NCBI GenBank assembly: GCA_020722565.1
Contig: DYKO01000001.1
Location: 1 to 64,000, forward strand
Source of the DNA: Rikenella microfusus
GTDB taxonomy: Bacteria > Bacteroidota > Bacteroidia > Bacteroidales > Tenuifilaceae
Direction: 5' to 3'
DNA: 64,000 bases
Shown here: positions 33,919 to 42,330 of the stretch, piece after piece
How the letters are laid out: each line of letters opens with the position of its first letter
How positions within the stretch are numbered: position 1 is the first letter of the stretch
Notes under the pieces: model-generated
The model's input: only the letters and a program-made list of their open reading frames with translations
Told to the model about the DNA's origin: nothing
The model's database searches: none
Program-made: the position numbers and the translations under genes

Positions 33919-35181
33919 ATGTTCAGGTATATCGATATACGCTCATACTTTACTAAAGTGGGTTTTGCCTTCAGGGCTTTGAAAAGCCCCAATTTTAGGC
34001 TATTCTTTTACGGGCAGATTGTTTCCTTGATGGGAACATTCATTCAAAATCTTGCCTTGGGCTGGCTGGTGTACCGCATAACCAATTCTCCATTTTTATT
34101 GGGTGCAGTAGGATTTGCCGGACAAATCCCATCGCTTATACTTACCCCAATCGCAGGTGTTTATGCCGACAGGGTAAACCGGCGTATGGTGCTAATTGGA
34201 GCCCAGTCCCTTTCAATGTTAATGGCCTTTACTTTAGCCATTCTTTACTTTACACAGGCCATTCAAATTTGGCATATCATAGCCATTGCTACCATAAATG
34301 GAATAGCTCTAGCATTCGATACCCCATTCCGCCATGCCTTTTTGATTGAGATGGTAGGTGATAGGGATTTACTTCAAAATGCCATTGCACTGAACTCAAC
34401 CCTTATAAATTCAGCTCGTTTTATAGGCCCAACTATTGGAGGAGTTCTAATTTCCTGGCTTGAAGAGGGCTGGTGCTTTCTCATAAATGGAGTAAGTTTT
34501 CTTGCTGTAATTGCCTCACTTTTATCGATGAAAATCGCACCACTAAACCGAAGGCACCATAAGGGGTCGATACTACAAGAACTTGCTGAAGGGCTGCAGT
34601 ACTCGTATCGGAATAAACATATTAGATATCTGTTAATGCTTGTAACTGCCATTGGATTCCTCGGATTACCCTTTCAGGTTTTTCTGCCTGTATTTGCCCG
34701 CGATATTCTTGGTGGAAGTGCACAAACATTAGGTTTTCTTACTGGTTCTTTAGGTGCAGGAGCACTATTAGGTGCATTCTTTTTGGCATCCCGTAAGGGA
34801 ATCGGAGCTCTTCCGGGAATAATACTAGGTACGTCGCTAACCTTTGGGTTAGGATTAATGGCCTTTTCCCTATCAACTATTCCTGTTGTATCCATAGGTT
34901 TGATATTTGTTACCGGATTCGGTATGATTGTCCAGTTTGCCGCCACAAATACACTGCTGCAGCATGTTGTTGAAGATGATAAACGCGGGCGGGTTGTATC
35001 GTTATATGGCATGTCGTTTATGGGTATTACCCCACTGGGTAGCTTACTACTTGGAAGCATCAGCCCGGTTATTGGAGTTCAAATAACCTTAACCCTAACA
35101 GGCTTAACCTGTTTTCTTGCAGCAATAGCGTTTGGTTCAAAATATCAATATATTAAAGCCTCTGTTAAGCGAAATGTGTAA
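33919..35181 (+). CDS. MFS exporter (MFS_3 / EntS-like)
   Basis: Twelve-helix major facilitator of 420 residues. It begins with SPNFRLFFYGQIVSLMGTFIQNLALGWLVYRITNSPFLLG, which is typical of the MFS_3 group containing the enterobactin exporter EntS. It also has the motif-A loop GVYADRVNRR and an EDDKRGRVVSLYGMSFMG loop in the second half. Substrate unknown. It follows the PAP2 gene after 1 base and probably shares its promoter. No siderophore genes are nearby, so export of a siderophore is not indicated. Confidence 0.9.
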   Translation: MFRYIDIRSYFTKVGFAFRALKSPNFRLFFYGQIVSLMGTFIQNLALGWLVYRITNSPFLLGAVGFAGQIPSLILTPIAGVYADRVNRRMVLIGAQSLSMLMAFTLAILYFTQAIQIWHIIAIATINGIALAFDTPFRHAFLIEMVGDRDLLQNAIALNSTLINSARFIGPTIGGVLISWLEEGWCFLINGVSFLAVIASLLSMKIAPLNRRHHKGSILQELAEGLQYSYRNKHIRYLLMLVTAIGFLGLPFQVFLPVFARDILGGSAQTLGFLTGSLGAGALLGAFFLASRKGIGALPGIILGTSLTFGLGLMAFSLSTIPVVSIGLIFVTGFGMIVQFAATNTLLQHVVEDDKRGRVVSLYGMSFMGITPLGSLLLGSISPVIGVQITLTLTGLTCFLAAIAFGSKYQYIKASVKRNV

Positions 35182-35583
35182 ATGAAACCTACAACATTCA
35201 GAAGATTGAAAAAAATGATACCAATGTTAAATATTAAAATATACCTTAAGTATTGTCAATTATTAAGTTTTTTTGTGTATGTCCGTTAAAAATATGCTAA
35301 ATTCAACTACCTGCTCAACGAGCAACAAATAACAAGTAAACTGCAAAATTTTATAGCTATCATCTCTTAAAAGCGAGTGCAGTTCAAGGGTTTCTTCCAT
35401 ACTAAACATCTCGTTCGGCAAAGCCGAACTCTAACAGTATTGCTTACCCATACACCCTTTACAAACCCCTACCAGTACCTAAAGGAAACGGTTTAATACC
35501 GAAATCAATTAGCATATGTATATTACAGCTAAACGTTCTTAGTTTTATAGGAAAAATCATAAAATATTATTTAACCAGTTCAC
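35182..35583. other. intergenic region before the T9SS-cargo gene
   Basis: About 400 AT-rich bases without a credible gene or tRNA. It contains a perfect hairpin, GTTCGGC-AAA-GCCGAAC, at 35413-35429 that lacks a T-run and so is not a standard terminator. The right end leads into the promoter of the T9SS cargo gene. Confidence 0.5.
35413..35429. repeat. perfect hairpin GTTCGGC-AAA-GCCGAAC
   Basis: A 7-base-pair stem with a 3-base loop, much richer in G+C than its surroundings. There is no T-run after it on either strand. I saw no second copy in the window, so it is a single palindrome of unknown role. Confidence 0.4.
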
Positions 35584-35614
35584 TTGCATGAGGCTACTTT
35601 TTGCCATAAATTTG
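35584..35614 (+). promoter_or_regulatory. Bacteroidetes-type promoter of the T9SS-cargo gene
   Basis: TTG at 35584-35586, exactly 20 bases, then TAAATTTG at 35607-35614. Both match the vegetative consensus. It gives a leader of about 19 bases before the start codon. Confidence 0.7.
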
Positions 35615-35639
35615 GTTTGTTACATAAAAACAAAATGCT

Positions 35640-36680
35640 ATGAAAAAACTATTGCTAATCGCAGTTTTTGCTGCTACTACTGGTAACTTGTTTGGTCAAG
35701 TAACACTTACCAAGGGGACACACGGATTTATGCCCGACTTAAAAAATCCAATGGTACTTACCAATTACATTGAACCCGGCACATCGGGTAAAAATGTCAT
35801 TTGGGATTTCAGCAAACTCAATGTTCTAAATTCATTTACCGGCAGTATCGATAACTTTTACACATCTAAATGTTGCAACAAGTTTACTAAGGGCAATGTT
35901 GTACTTGAAGAGTTTGGCAATTACTTTGTATTTGAATCAACGGAACAGAGTTTGGAACAGGTAGGCTTCCTTTCGTCAAACGGGAACACCATTTATGAAT
36001 ACAACAAACCCTTTGTTAAAATGCGCTATCCATTTACTTATGGAGACATATACAGCGGCAGCTATAAGGGGAATTACCTAATAAACGACAATTATGTTGG
36101 TAAAATATATGGTACCTACACAGTTGAGGCCGATGGCATTGGCCGCATAATACTACCTGAAGGCAAAAAACTAGATAACGCATTAAGGGTCAAAGAGATA
36201 CGCAAAACCAAAAATATATTCACCAATAATACAATAAGCCAAACCGATATTACCTATAGGTGGTATGTACCGCAACATCGTTTCCCTGTACTGGTACTGA
36301 TTCGCAGCGAGGTTACCTCCGGTAGCACACAAGAACCAGTAATAAGCACCAGAGCCGCCTATAATGGAAATGTTATGAATGTTACGCTATCGGACCTGAA
36401 TAATTCTGACGATAATCTTAACCTAAATATATACCCCAACCCATACACCGATTACGTTAATATAAAATTTAACATGCCTGAAAGCAACGAGGTAAACATT
36501 AGCATTTACGACCTTAGTGGAAGAATGGTTATGGAACTTGAAAACCGATTGCTGGAATCCGGTGCCAAGGAATACCGTTTCTCGGCCAAAGCAAACGGCC
36601 TATCAGCAGGGGCTTACATCCTTAAGGTTAAAATAGGCCAGCTTGGGACAACACGTAAACTTATTGAACTGAATCAATAG
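35640..36680 (+). CDS. secreted protein with T9SS type A sorting domain
   Basis: A 346-residue secreted protein of unknown function. It starts with a Sec signal peptide (KKLLLIAVFAATTGNLFGQ). The body (about 20-255) is beta-rich with no family I can name. The last 80 residues form a type A T9SS sorting domain: IYPNPYTDYVNIKF, then EVNISIYDLSGRMV, GLSAGAYILKVK and a closing TRKLIELNQ. Such proteins cross the outer membrane by the type IX system and are anchored or released after CTD cleavage. It has its own promoter and a strong terminator. Confidence 0.9.
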   Translation: MKKLLLIAVFAATTGNLFGQVTLTKGTHGFMPDLKNPMVLTNYIEPGTSGKNVIWDFSKLNVLNSFTGSIDNFYTSKCCNKFTKGNVVLEEFGNYFVFESTEQSLEQVGFLSSNGNTIYEYNKPFVKMRYPFTYGDIYSGSYKGNYLINDNYVGKIYGTYTVEADGIGRIILPEGKKLDNALRVKEIRKTKNIFTNNTISQTDITYRWYVPQHRFPVLVLIRSEVTSGSTQEPVISTRAAYNGNVMNVTLSDLNNSDDNLNLNIYPNPYTDYVNIKFNMPESNEVNISIYDLSGRMVMELENRLLESGAKEYRFSAKANGLSAGAYILKVKIGQLGTTRKLIELNQ

Positions 36681-36707
36681 CCGTTGACTTCAACTTATTA
36701 ATAATGC

Positions 36708-36736
36708 AAGAGGTGCTCAAATGGCACCTCTTTTTA
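36708..36736 (+). terminator. terminator of the T9SS-cargo gene
   Basis: AAGAGGTGC and GCACCTCTT pair around a 7-base loop, followed by a T-run. An in-frame ATG at 36721 lies in this loop and is therefore not a start of the next gene. Confidence 0.85.
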
Positions 36737-36780
36737 GTTTTATTGTTTTTTTATATTTTTACAATGTAAGACATCACTTT

Positions 36781-38142
36781 ATGTTTAGTCACAACAGCTT
36801 TAACAAACATCGGGTACGTGAACTTAAAGGCAGAAATATAACCCACCGTGGTCCTGTAGTCTACTGGATGTCTCGCGATCAAAGGGCTACCGATAACTGG
36901 GCTTTAACTTATTCAATACTTAAAGCAAATGAGCTAAAAGTTCCACTTAGCGTGGTTTTTGCCCTATCGCCATCATTCCCGAGCGCAAACCTTAGGCATT
37001 ACGATTTTCTAATCAAAGGACTTGCCGAGGTAGAGCAAAAACTTAAAAGTAAAGGTATTTCATTTAATCTGCTGCAAGGCGAGCCAGCCGAACAGGTGTG
37101 GAAATTTGGAGAGAGAGCAGAAGCATCACTTATAATAAGCGACTTTGACCCGCTTTTTATTAAACGAAAGTGGAAAAACCTACTAAATCAACAGATTAAT
37201 ATACCGCACCACGAGGTTGATGCCCACAATGTAGTTCCCTGCTGGTACGTCTCTCAAAAACTGGAATTTGGAGCCCATACAATTCGGCCCAAAATAAAAA
37301 AACTGTTATCAACATTTCTGACCGAATTCCCCGATTTATCCCTGCAGTTTAAAAATGAGCCCAATCCACATTTAACCCGTTGGCACGAAGTTATGGGATG
37401 GCTCAACCCTTCGAACGATGTGAAACCAGTAAAGAATTTTATCCCAGGCGAAAAAGCCGCACATGAAGCGCTAAATGATTTTATTACTAACCGTTTAAAC
37501 GGTTATTCGGTTCGAAGAAACGATCCCACACTTAACGGACAGTCGAACCTCTCACCATACCTGCATTTTGGTCAACTATCGGCACAAAGAGTAGCCTTTG
37601 AAGTGCTAAAATCATCGGCTCCAGAGGCCGATAAGCAGGCACTGCTTGAGGAACTGATTGTAAGGCGGGAGCTATCCGATAACTTTTGCTACTACAATCC
37701 CGCATATTCAAATTTTTCCGGTTTCCCCGACTGGGCTAAAGAAACCCACCGAATTCACCGCTTCGATGTGAGGGAGTACCTCTATACCCTACAGGAATTT
37801 GAACTTGCCCATACCCACGACCCACTATGGAATGCTGCTCAACTAGAGCTGATGCATACGGGCAAAATGCATGGGTACATGCGTATGTACTGGGCAAAAA
37901 AAATACTGGAATGGACTACCTGCCCCGAAGAGGCAATGCGCTTTGCCATTTATCTTAACGATAAGTACAGCCTCGACGGCCGCGACCCAAATGGTTACAC
38001 TGGCATTGCCTGGTCAATTGGCGGAGTTCACGACCGTGCATGGCCCGAACGCCCAATTTTTGGTAAAATCCGTTACATGAACTTTGATGGATGTAAGCGT
38101 AAGTTTGATGTGGGAAAATATATAAAAGCGAACCTGCGTTAA
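36781..38142 (+). CDS. phr: class II CPD photolyase
   Basis: Light-driven, FAD-dependent repair of cyclobutane pyrimidine dimers. The 453 residues fit class II photolyases, with the class II N-terminus VVYWMSRDQRATDNWALTY, PHHEVDAHNVVPCWYVSQK, HFGQLSAQR and the FAD-site region WNAAQLELMHTGKMHGYMRMYWAKKILEW, ending in SLDGRDPNGYTGIAWSIGG. The protein is read from the ATG at 36781. An earlier in-frame ATG at 36721 would add 20 hydrophobic residues encoded within the terminator of the upstream gene and is rejected. It is probably transcribed from a promoter between that terminator and 36781. Confidence 0.95.
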   Translation: MFSHNSFNKHRVRELKGRNITHRGPVVYWMSRDQRATDNWALTYSILKANELKVPLSVVFALSPSFPSANLRHYDFLIKGLAEVEQKLKSKGISFNLLQGEPAEQVWKFGERAEASLIISDFDPLFIKRKWKNLLNQQINIPHHEVDAHNVVPCWYVSQKLEFGAHTIRPKIKKLLSTFLTEFPDLSLQFKNEPNPHLTRWHEVMGWLNPSNDVKPVKNFIPGEKAAHEALNDFITNRLNGYSVRRNDPTLNGQSNLSPYLHFGQLSAQRVAFEVLKSSAPEADKQALLEELIVRRELSDNFCYYNPAYSNFSGFPDWAKETHRIHRFDVREYLYTLQEFELAHTHDPLWNAAQLELMHTGKMHGYMRMYWAKKILEWTTCPEEAMRFAIYLNDKYSLDGRDPNGYTGIAWSIGGVHDRAWPERPIFGKIRYMNFDGCKRKFDVGKYIKANLR

Positions 38143-38185
38143 ACAATTAAGCAGCAATCATGTTAAACGATTACAAATAAGCAAA

Positions 38186-39406
38186 ATGAAACGTTTATCT
38201 ATTTTACTTACGCTATTGGTTGTTATAGGTATTATTTTTCATCAAAATACTTGGGCACAGGGGAGCAGTAAGACCGACAGCTATGTTATTTTGATTTCGT
38301 TGGATGGATTCCGATGGGACTACCCTACAATTTACAAAACGCCCAACCTCGATGAATTTGGCCGTAAAGGGGTTCGCGCTCAGTCGCTAATCAGTTGCTA
38401 TCCATCAAAAACATTCCCCAAGCACTACAGCATTGCTACAGGTTTGCATCCTGATAATCATGGTATTGTTAACAATTCGTTTTACGATGAGGAGCTGGGA
38501 TACTACCGTTTAGGCGACAGGAAAAGCGTTGAAAACGGAGAGTTTTATCACGGCCAACCCATTTGGGTAACAGCTGAGAAACAAGGAGTTATTACCGCCT
38601 CTTACTACTGGGTAGGTTCTGAGGCTCCCATTCAGGGAATACAGCCCACTTACTGGAAACGCTATGACCAAAAGGTCCCATTTACCGTTAGGGTTGATAC
38701 GGTGATTAAATGGCTTAATTACCCCATTGAAAAGCGTCCAAGGCTCATCACCTTTTACTACCATCAACCCGACTGGGTTAGCCACGATTTTGGTCCGGTA
38801 TCGCAGCAGACCAAAGAGGTTGTTGAGCAACTCGATAGCCTTATAGGCTATTTCATGAATCGGTTAGCAATGCTACCCATTGCTGAAAAGTTGAATGTTA
38901 TCATACTTTCCGACCATGGCATGGCCGAAATATCACCCGATAGAGTGATTAACCTATCGGAATATTTTGATAAAGATAATTTTCGTTACATTTTGGGGAG
39001 CAATCCGGTATATACCCTACAGCCCAAATCTGAGCACTACACCGATGTCGTGCGAAAACTAAAATCAATTCATCACCTTAAGATTTGGGAACGTAACGAA
39101 ATACCATCGCGTTACGTTTACGGAAAGAATCCCAGAGTAAACGATATTCTGGTTGAGGCTGAGTTTGGCTGGAGCATAACATGGGCATCCGACAAGGAGA
39201 GCTACACTGGTGGAACCCACGGGTACGACAACCTTATACCCGAAATGCAGGGCATCTTTTACGCAAAAGGACCTGCCTTTAAAAGTTGCTACATGCACCC
39301 GTCGTTTTTTAATGTAAATGTATACAGCATTATTGCTCACGTACTGGGAATCGTTCCCGCCAAGACCGATGGCAGTCTCGACGAGGTCAGGGGTATGCTG
39401 AGGTAA
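38186..39406 (+). CDS. secreted nucleotide pyrophosphatase/phosphodiesterase-type hydrolase
   Basis: A 406-residue enzyme of the alkaline-phosphatase superfamily, most like the NPP (ENPP) family that cleaves nucleotide and lipid phosphodiesters. Signal peptide about residues 1-24 (RLSILLTLLVVIGIIFHQN). Zinc and catalytic motifs: ISLDGFRWDY, the nucleophilic Thr in SCYPSKTFPKHYSIATG, HQPDWVSHDFGP, ILSDHGM and GTHGYDN. The lack of a C-terminal domain fits the bacterial short NPP. It follows the photolyase gene by 43 bases and ends in a terminator shared with the S9 hydrolase. Confidence 0.9.
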   Translation: MKRLSILLTLLVVIGIIFHQNTWAQGSSKTDSYVILISLDGFRWDYPTIYKTPNLDEFGRKGVRAQSLISCYPSKTFPKHYSIATGLHPDNHGIVNNSFYDEELGYYRLGDRKSVENGEFYHGQPIWVTAEKQGVITASYYWVGSEAPIQGIQPTYWKRYDQKVPFTVRVDTVIKWLNYPIEKRPRLITFYYHQPDWVSHDFGPVSQQTKEVVEQLDSLIGYFMNRLAMLPIAEKLNVIILSDHGMAEISPDRVINLSEYFDKDNFRYILGSNPVYTLQPKSEHYTDVVRKLKSIHHLKIWERNEIPSRYVYGKNPRVNDILVEAEFGWSITWASDKESYTGGTHGYDNLIPEMQGIFYAKGPAFKSCYMHPSFFNVNVYSIIAHVLGIVPAKTDGSLDEVRGMLR

Positions 39407-39438
39407 AAAAAGGGATGCCAAAAAGCATCCCTTTTTTT
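39405..39438. terminator. bidirectional terminator between the NPP and S9 hydrolase genes
   Basis: A long stem (A-run, GGGATGC, CAAAAA loop, GCATCCC, T-run) that overlaps the NPP stop codon. It is symmetric with A- and T-runs on both sides, so it can end both convergent transcripts. Confidence 0.9.
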
Positions 39439-39439
39439 A

Positions 39440-40519
39440 CTATCTAATCGGCAAATACGCCGCGCGGTTAATATCCCCTATTGTCTTTATTGGTTTTGGG
39501 GGATTTAGGTACTGCGCCAAGAACTTATAGATCTTCACCCTAATCTGTCGGGCTGCCTTAGTATCGATACGGTCGAAAGAATGCCCACCGGGCATTTCCT
39601 TAAAAATTTCATACTCAAACTTTTTGTCTTCTGCTTTCAACGATTTAATAAGATGTTCCACCTCAATTACATAAACATCGTCGTCGTTGGTATTGGTATG
39701 GATGAGCAGCGGGGTTTTAAGCTTATGGGCCTGCCAGGCAGGCGAACGGCGGCGGTACTCGGCAATGTCCTCGCGGGGTGTTTTACCGATATGATATTCG
39801 GAATCGTATAGGCGACGGTAATCGTCGGTTGCATAGCCGTAACGCATAATCATATCTGAAACCGGAACACCTGCAAATGCGCATGCATAGCCTTCGGGGT
39901 GCTCAAAAATATTATGCAATGCTATCATACCACCATGGCTCCAACCCACAATTCCAATCCTGTTACTATCAATAAAATCGTAGTTCTCAACCATATAGTT
40001 TCGGCTGGCAAATACGTCCTCATTTTCCAGCCCCCCGTAATCGATTTGATGCCAAAAACCTTCGCCGTAACCAGTGCTCCCTCTGTATTCCGGTGCAACC
40101 ACAACGTAACCCTGTGCAAGCATTTCACGAACTATATGGGTAAAGTAGGTGTCAAAATCGCCATGAACCCCTCCATGCGGAAACACAATTAGGGGGTACT
40201 TTTTGCTAAAATCGATATTTCTGGGAATGAACACATAGTTCCAGAACTTAACCGGATTTTTTGCACCAACAGCTGATGGGTTAGGCGTATTAGCTGGTGG
40301 GGGTCCGTAGATAAACACTTTATCGATAAAAGATAAATCGCCAACGCGGTTGAACCAGTTGACATCGTCAATCTTTTTAATTATCACATCGAGCTGATGA
40401 TTCAAGTTCTCGTTCTGACGGGTGAGCTCATCAACCCTATCCTGAAGCTCTTGAAGCGTTTGTCCTCTTACCGATAGTACAAAAGACAATATCAGCGTAA
40501 GCAAAATAGTCTTTTTCAT
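39440..40519 (-). CDS. secreted S9-type alpha/beta hydrolase with N-terminal coiled coil
   Basis: A 359-residue predicted serine peptidase or esterase of the prolyl oligopeptidase group. Signal peptide about 1-19 (KKTILLTLILSFVLSVRGQ). Next is a coiled-coil segment of about 30 residues (TLQELQDRVDELTRQNENL), then the alpha/beta hydrolase domain with the oxyanion region VFPHGGVHGDF, the nucleophile in GIVGWSHGGMIAL, the acid in IHTNTNDDDV and the His in MPGGHSFDR. The family's usual N-terminal propeller is absent; a coiled coil takes its place. It stands alone, with the ABC exporter genes upstream on the same strand. Confidence 0.88.
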   Translation of the reverse strand: MKKTILLTLILSFVLSVRGQTLQELQDRVDELTRQNENLNHQLDVIIKKIDDVNWFNRVGDLSFIDKVFIYGPPPANTPNPSAVGAKNPVKFWNYVFIPRNIDFSKKYPLIVFPHGGVHGDFDTYFTHIVREMLAQGYVVVAPEYRGSTGYGEGFWHQIDYGGLENEDVFASRNYMVENYDFIDSNRIGIVGWSHGGMIALHNIFEHPEGYACAFAGVPVSDMIMRYGYATDDYRRLYDSEYHIGKTPREDIAEYRRRSPAWQAHKLKTPLLIHTNTNDDDVYVIEVEHLIKSLKAEDKKFEYEIFKEMPGGHSFDRIDTKAARQIRVKIYKFLAQYLNPPKPIKTIGDINRAAYLPIR

Positions 40520-40596
40520 ATTTGGGAAATTAAATTGTTATGTGTTATATTGTTTTGATTCAAAACAAGTGGTTAAGTTTAACCCAATGTGTGTTT

Positions 40597-41415
40597 TTAG
40601 AAATCTCTACGTTTAAAAATGATATAGGATAACACAAAAAACACTACAGTATAAAAAAGCGCCACCGAAACATTTAATCCCAGTGATAGAGATTCAGCCT
40701 GAATACTACTGATGCTGTTGAGAGTATCGGATTTTAGTTGATTACCGGTATTGAACTGACGTGCCATAATACCCAGAAAATCAGGCATAGGGGTAAGGTT
40801 AGATATCACCTTAACGGGCATAAATCTTGCCATGCCGTCGGACATAAACAGCCGGATAAAGGGTTCAATCAGTACAAAATAGAGCAGGTATATTACAATG
40901 GATAAAGCAATGTTACGGATTAAGCTGATGAGCAAAAAAGCCAAGGCCAAATAGCCAAGAACCTGAACAAGAAGGACAAGCACATAACGAAAACCGGCAA
41001 GGACACTTCCTGTTGACGAGAGTACGGGGGTGGCAAATACACCAAATAAAACTACCAGCACAAGAGTGTATATGGCAAATAGAATTGCCATCAATATTTT
41101 TGCAGATATAATTTGGTTACGGCTAAAACCATCGAGCAGCTGGCGCCGATAGGTGTTAAACTGATACTCGTTTCCGGTAAGTATTATGTAAAGCAGGGCA
41201 AGAATCAGGTTGAACCAGCTGGCCATCCAGGCCACTGTTTCCCATGCATAGGGGTTTGAAAAAAGAACATTTGCCTCAATTCCGTTAATGTTTAAACTTG
41301 CCCTACTTGCAATGGACAAGGCTAAAAGGAATAGCAAGGCATGCAGTAGTAGTAAAACCCAAAAGGTTGTATAGCGATAAAGTTTTATGAATTCTCCTTT
41401 GATTAACTTTAGCAT
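40597..41415 (-). CDS. ABC-2 type transporter permease
   Basis: Membrane subunit of an ABC exporter, 272 residues with six hydrophobic helices. The pattern is a first helix (YTTFWVLLLLHALLFLLALSIA), a conserved TGNEYQFNTYRRQLLDGFSR cytoplasmic loop that contacts the ATPase, then five more helices. It starts 3 bases after the stop of the ATP-binding subunit, so the two are one operon. Substrate unknown; two-gene systems of this kind often export lipids, peptides or drugs. Confidence 0.9.
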   Translation of the reverse strand: MLKLIKGEFIKLYRYTTFWVLLLLHALLFLLALSIASRASLNINGIEANVLFSNPYAWETVAWMASWFNLILALLYIILTGNEYQFNTYRRQLLDGFSRNQIISAKILMAILFAIYTLVLVVLFGVFATPVLSSTGSVLAGFRYVLVLLVQVLGYLALAFLLISLIRNIALSIVIYLLYFVLIEPFIRLFMSDGMARFMPVKVISNLTPMPDFLGIMARQFNTGNQLKSDTLNSISSIQAESLSLGLNVSVALFYTVVFFVLSYIIFKRRDF

Positions 41416-41418
41416 AAC

Positions 41419-42330
41419 CTATTTTTTTGACCGGACCAGATGAATAAAAAACTCCTCGAGCGTAAGGTTACGTAGCTGAAGATTAACAACCCCAATACCA
41501 AGCAAGCCAATATTGTTTACCAACGATGACGCATTGGTATGATTATTAATTAATAGTGTAAACAGATTACCATGGTATTCAAACAGTTCCAAACCCGAGA
41601 GCTTATTAATTTGCTGGAGTAGCAATTGGGGTTTATCGACCTCAATAACAGCCACTTTAGCCAACGATAAAAGTTGGCTAACAAGACCCGACGAAATAAG
41701 TTCGCCTCCTTTTAAAATCGCCACATGTGAACAGATTCGCTGAATCTCGTCCAGATTATGGCTTGCAACTATAACCGTTTGGCCATTATAGGATAATTCA
41801 TTTATAAGCTTGCGAACCTCAACAACGCCCTCGGGGTCAAGCCCGTTGGTGGGCTCATCGAGCACAATAACCTCAGGCGAACCCAGTATTGTTTGTGCAA
41901 TTGCCATACGTTGCTTCATTCCTAAAGAGAAGGCATTAAGCCGTGTTTTAAGGTTAGCAGTAAGGCCAACGCGTTCAATCACTGAATAAATGCTACTTGC
42001 GGGCAGATTTTTTACCAAAGCACTCAGCCGCATGTTATCTTCTAACGTGAGATAGGGGAAGTAGTAGGGCACTTCGACCAGTGCCCCAATTCTGGTCCCA
42101 GATATAAAGCCATTGGGATTCCCAAACCACGAGAACTCACCTTTGGTTTGACTTCGTAAACCAAGTACAATTGAAAGGAAAGTTGTTTTTCCGCTTCCAT
42201 TTGGACCAAGTATGCCTACAACCTGACCCTTTTCAACATCAATGCTGAAATTATTGAGAGCAAGTTTTGATGTATATCGTTTACTTAAGCCTTGAACAGA
42301 TAAAACTTTATGCATTGGTTCACAAAGCAT
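41419..42330 (-). CDS. ABC transporter ATP-binding protein
   Basis: ATPase subunit of the two-gene exporter, 303 residues. It carries Walker A GPNGSGKTTF, the Q-loop region, the signature FSLGMKQRMAIA, Walker B VIVLDEPTNGLDP and the H-loop ASHNLDEI, then a C-terminal regulatory region of about 85 residues. The first ATG overlaps the recQ stop codon by 1 base (TAATG), suggesting coupling; the Met at residue 6 is a reasonable alternative. The permease follows directly. Confidence 0.94.
   Translation of the reverse strand: MLCEPMHKVLSVQGLSKRYTSKLALNNFSIDVEKGQVVGILGPNGSGKTTFLSIVLGLRSQTKGEFSWFGNPNGFISGTRIGALVEVPYYFPYLTLEDNMRLSALVKNLPASSIYSVIERVGLTANLKTRLNAFSLGMKQRMAIAQTILGSPEVIVLDEPTNGLDPEGVVEVRKLINELSYNGQTVIVASHNLDEIQRICSHVAILKGGELISSGLVSQLLSLAKVAVIEVDKPQLLLQQINKLSGLELFEYHGNLFTLLINNHTNASSLVNNIGLLGIGVVNLQLRNLTLEEFFIHLVRSKK

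Noticed and set aside
33919-35181. Siderophore export by the EntS-like transporter
   Set aside because: The family similarity is real but no siderophore synthesis or uptake genes lie nearby.
36721-36780. Upstream in-frame ATG for the photolyase
   Set aside because: The ATG is in the loop of the terminator of the preceding gene, and the extra 20 residues are hydrophobic and unlike class II photolyases.
39899-40192. Plus-strand frame opposite the S9 hydrolase
   Set aside because: Antisense shadow over the catalytic GWSHGG region, without start signals.
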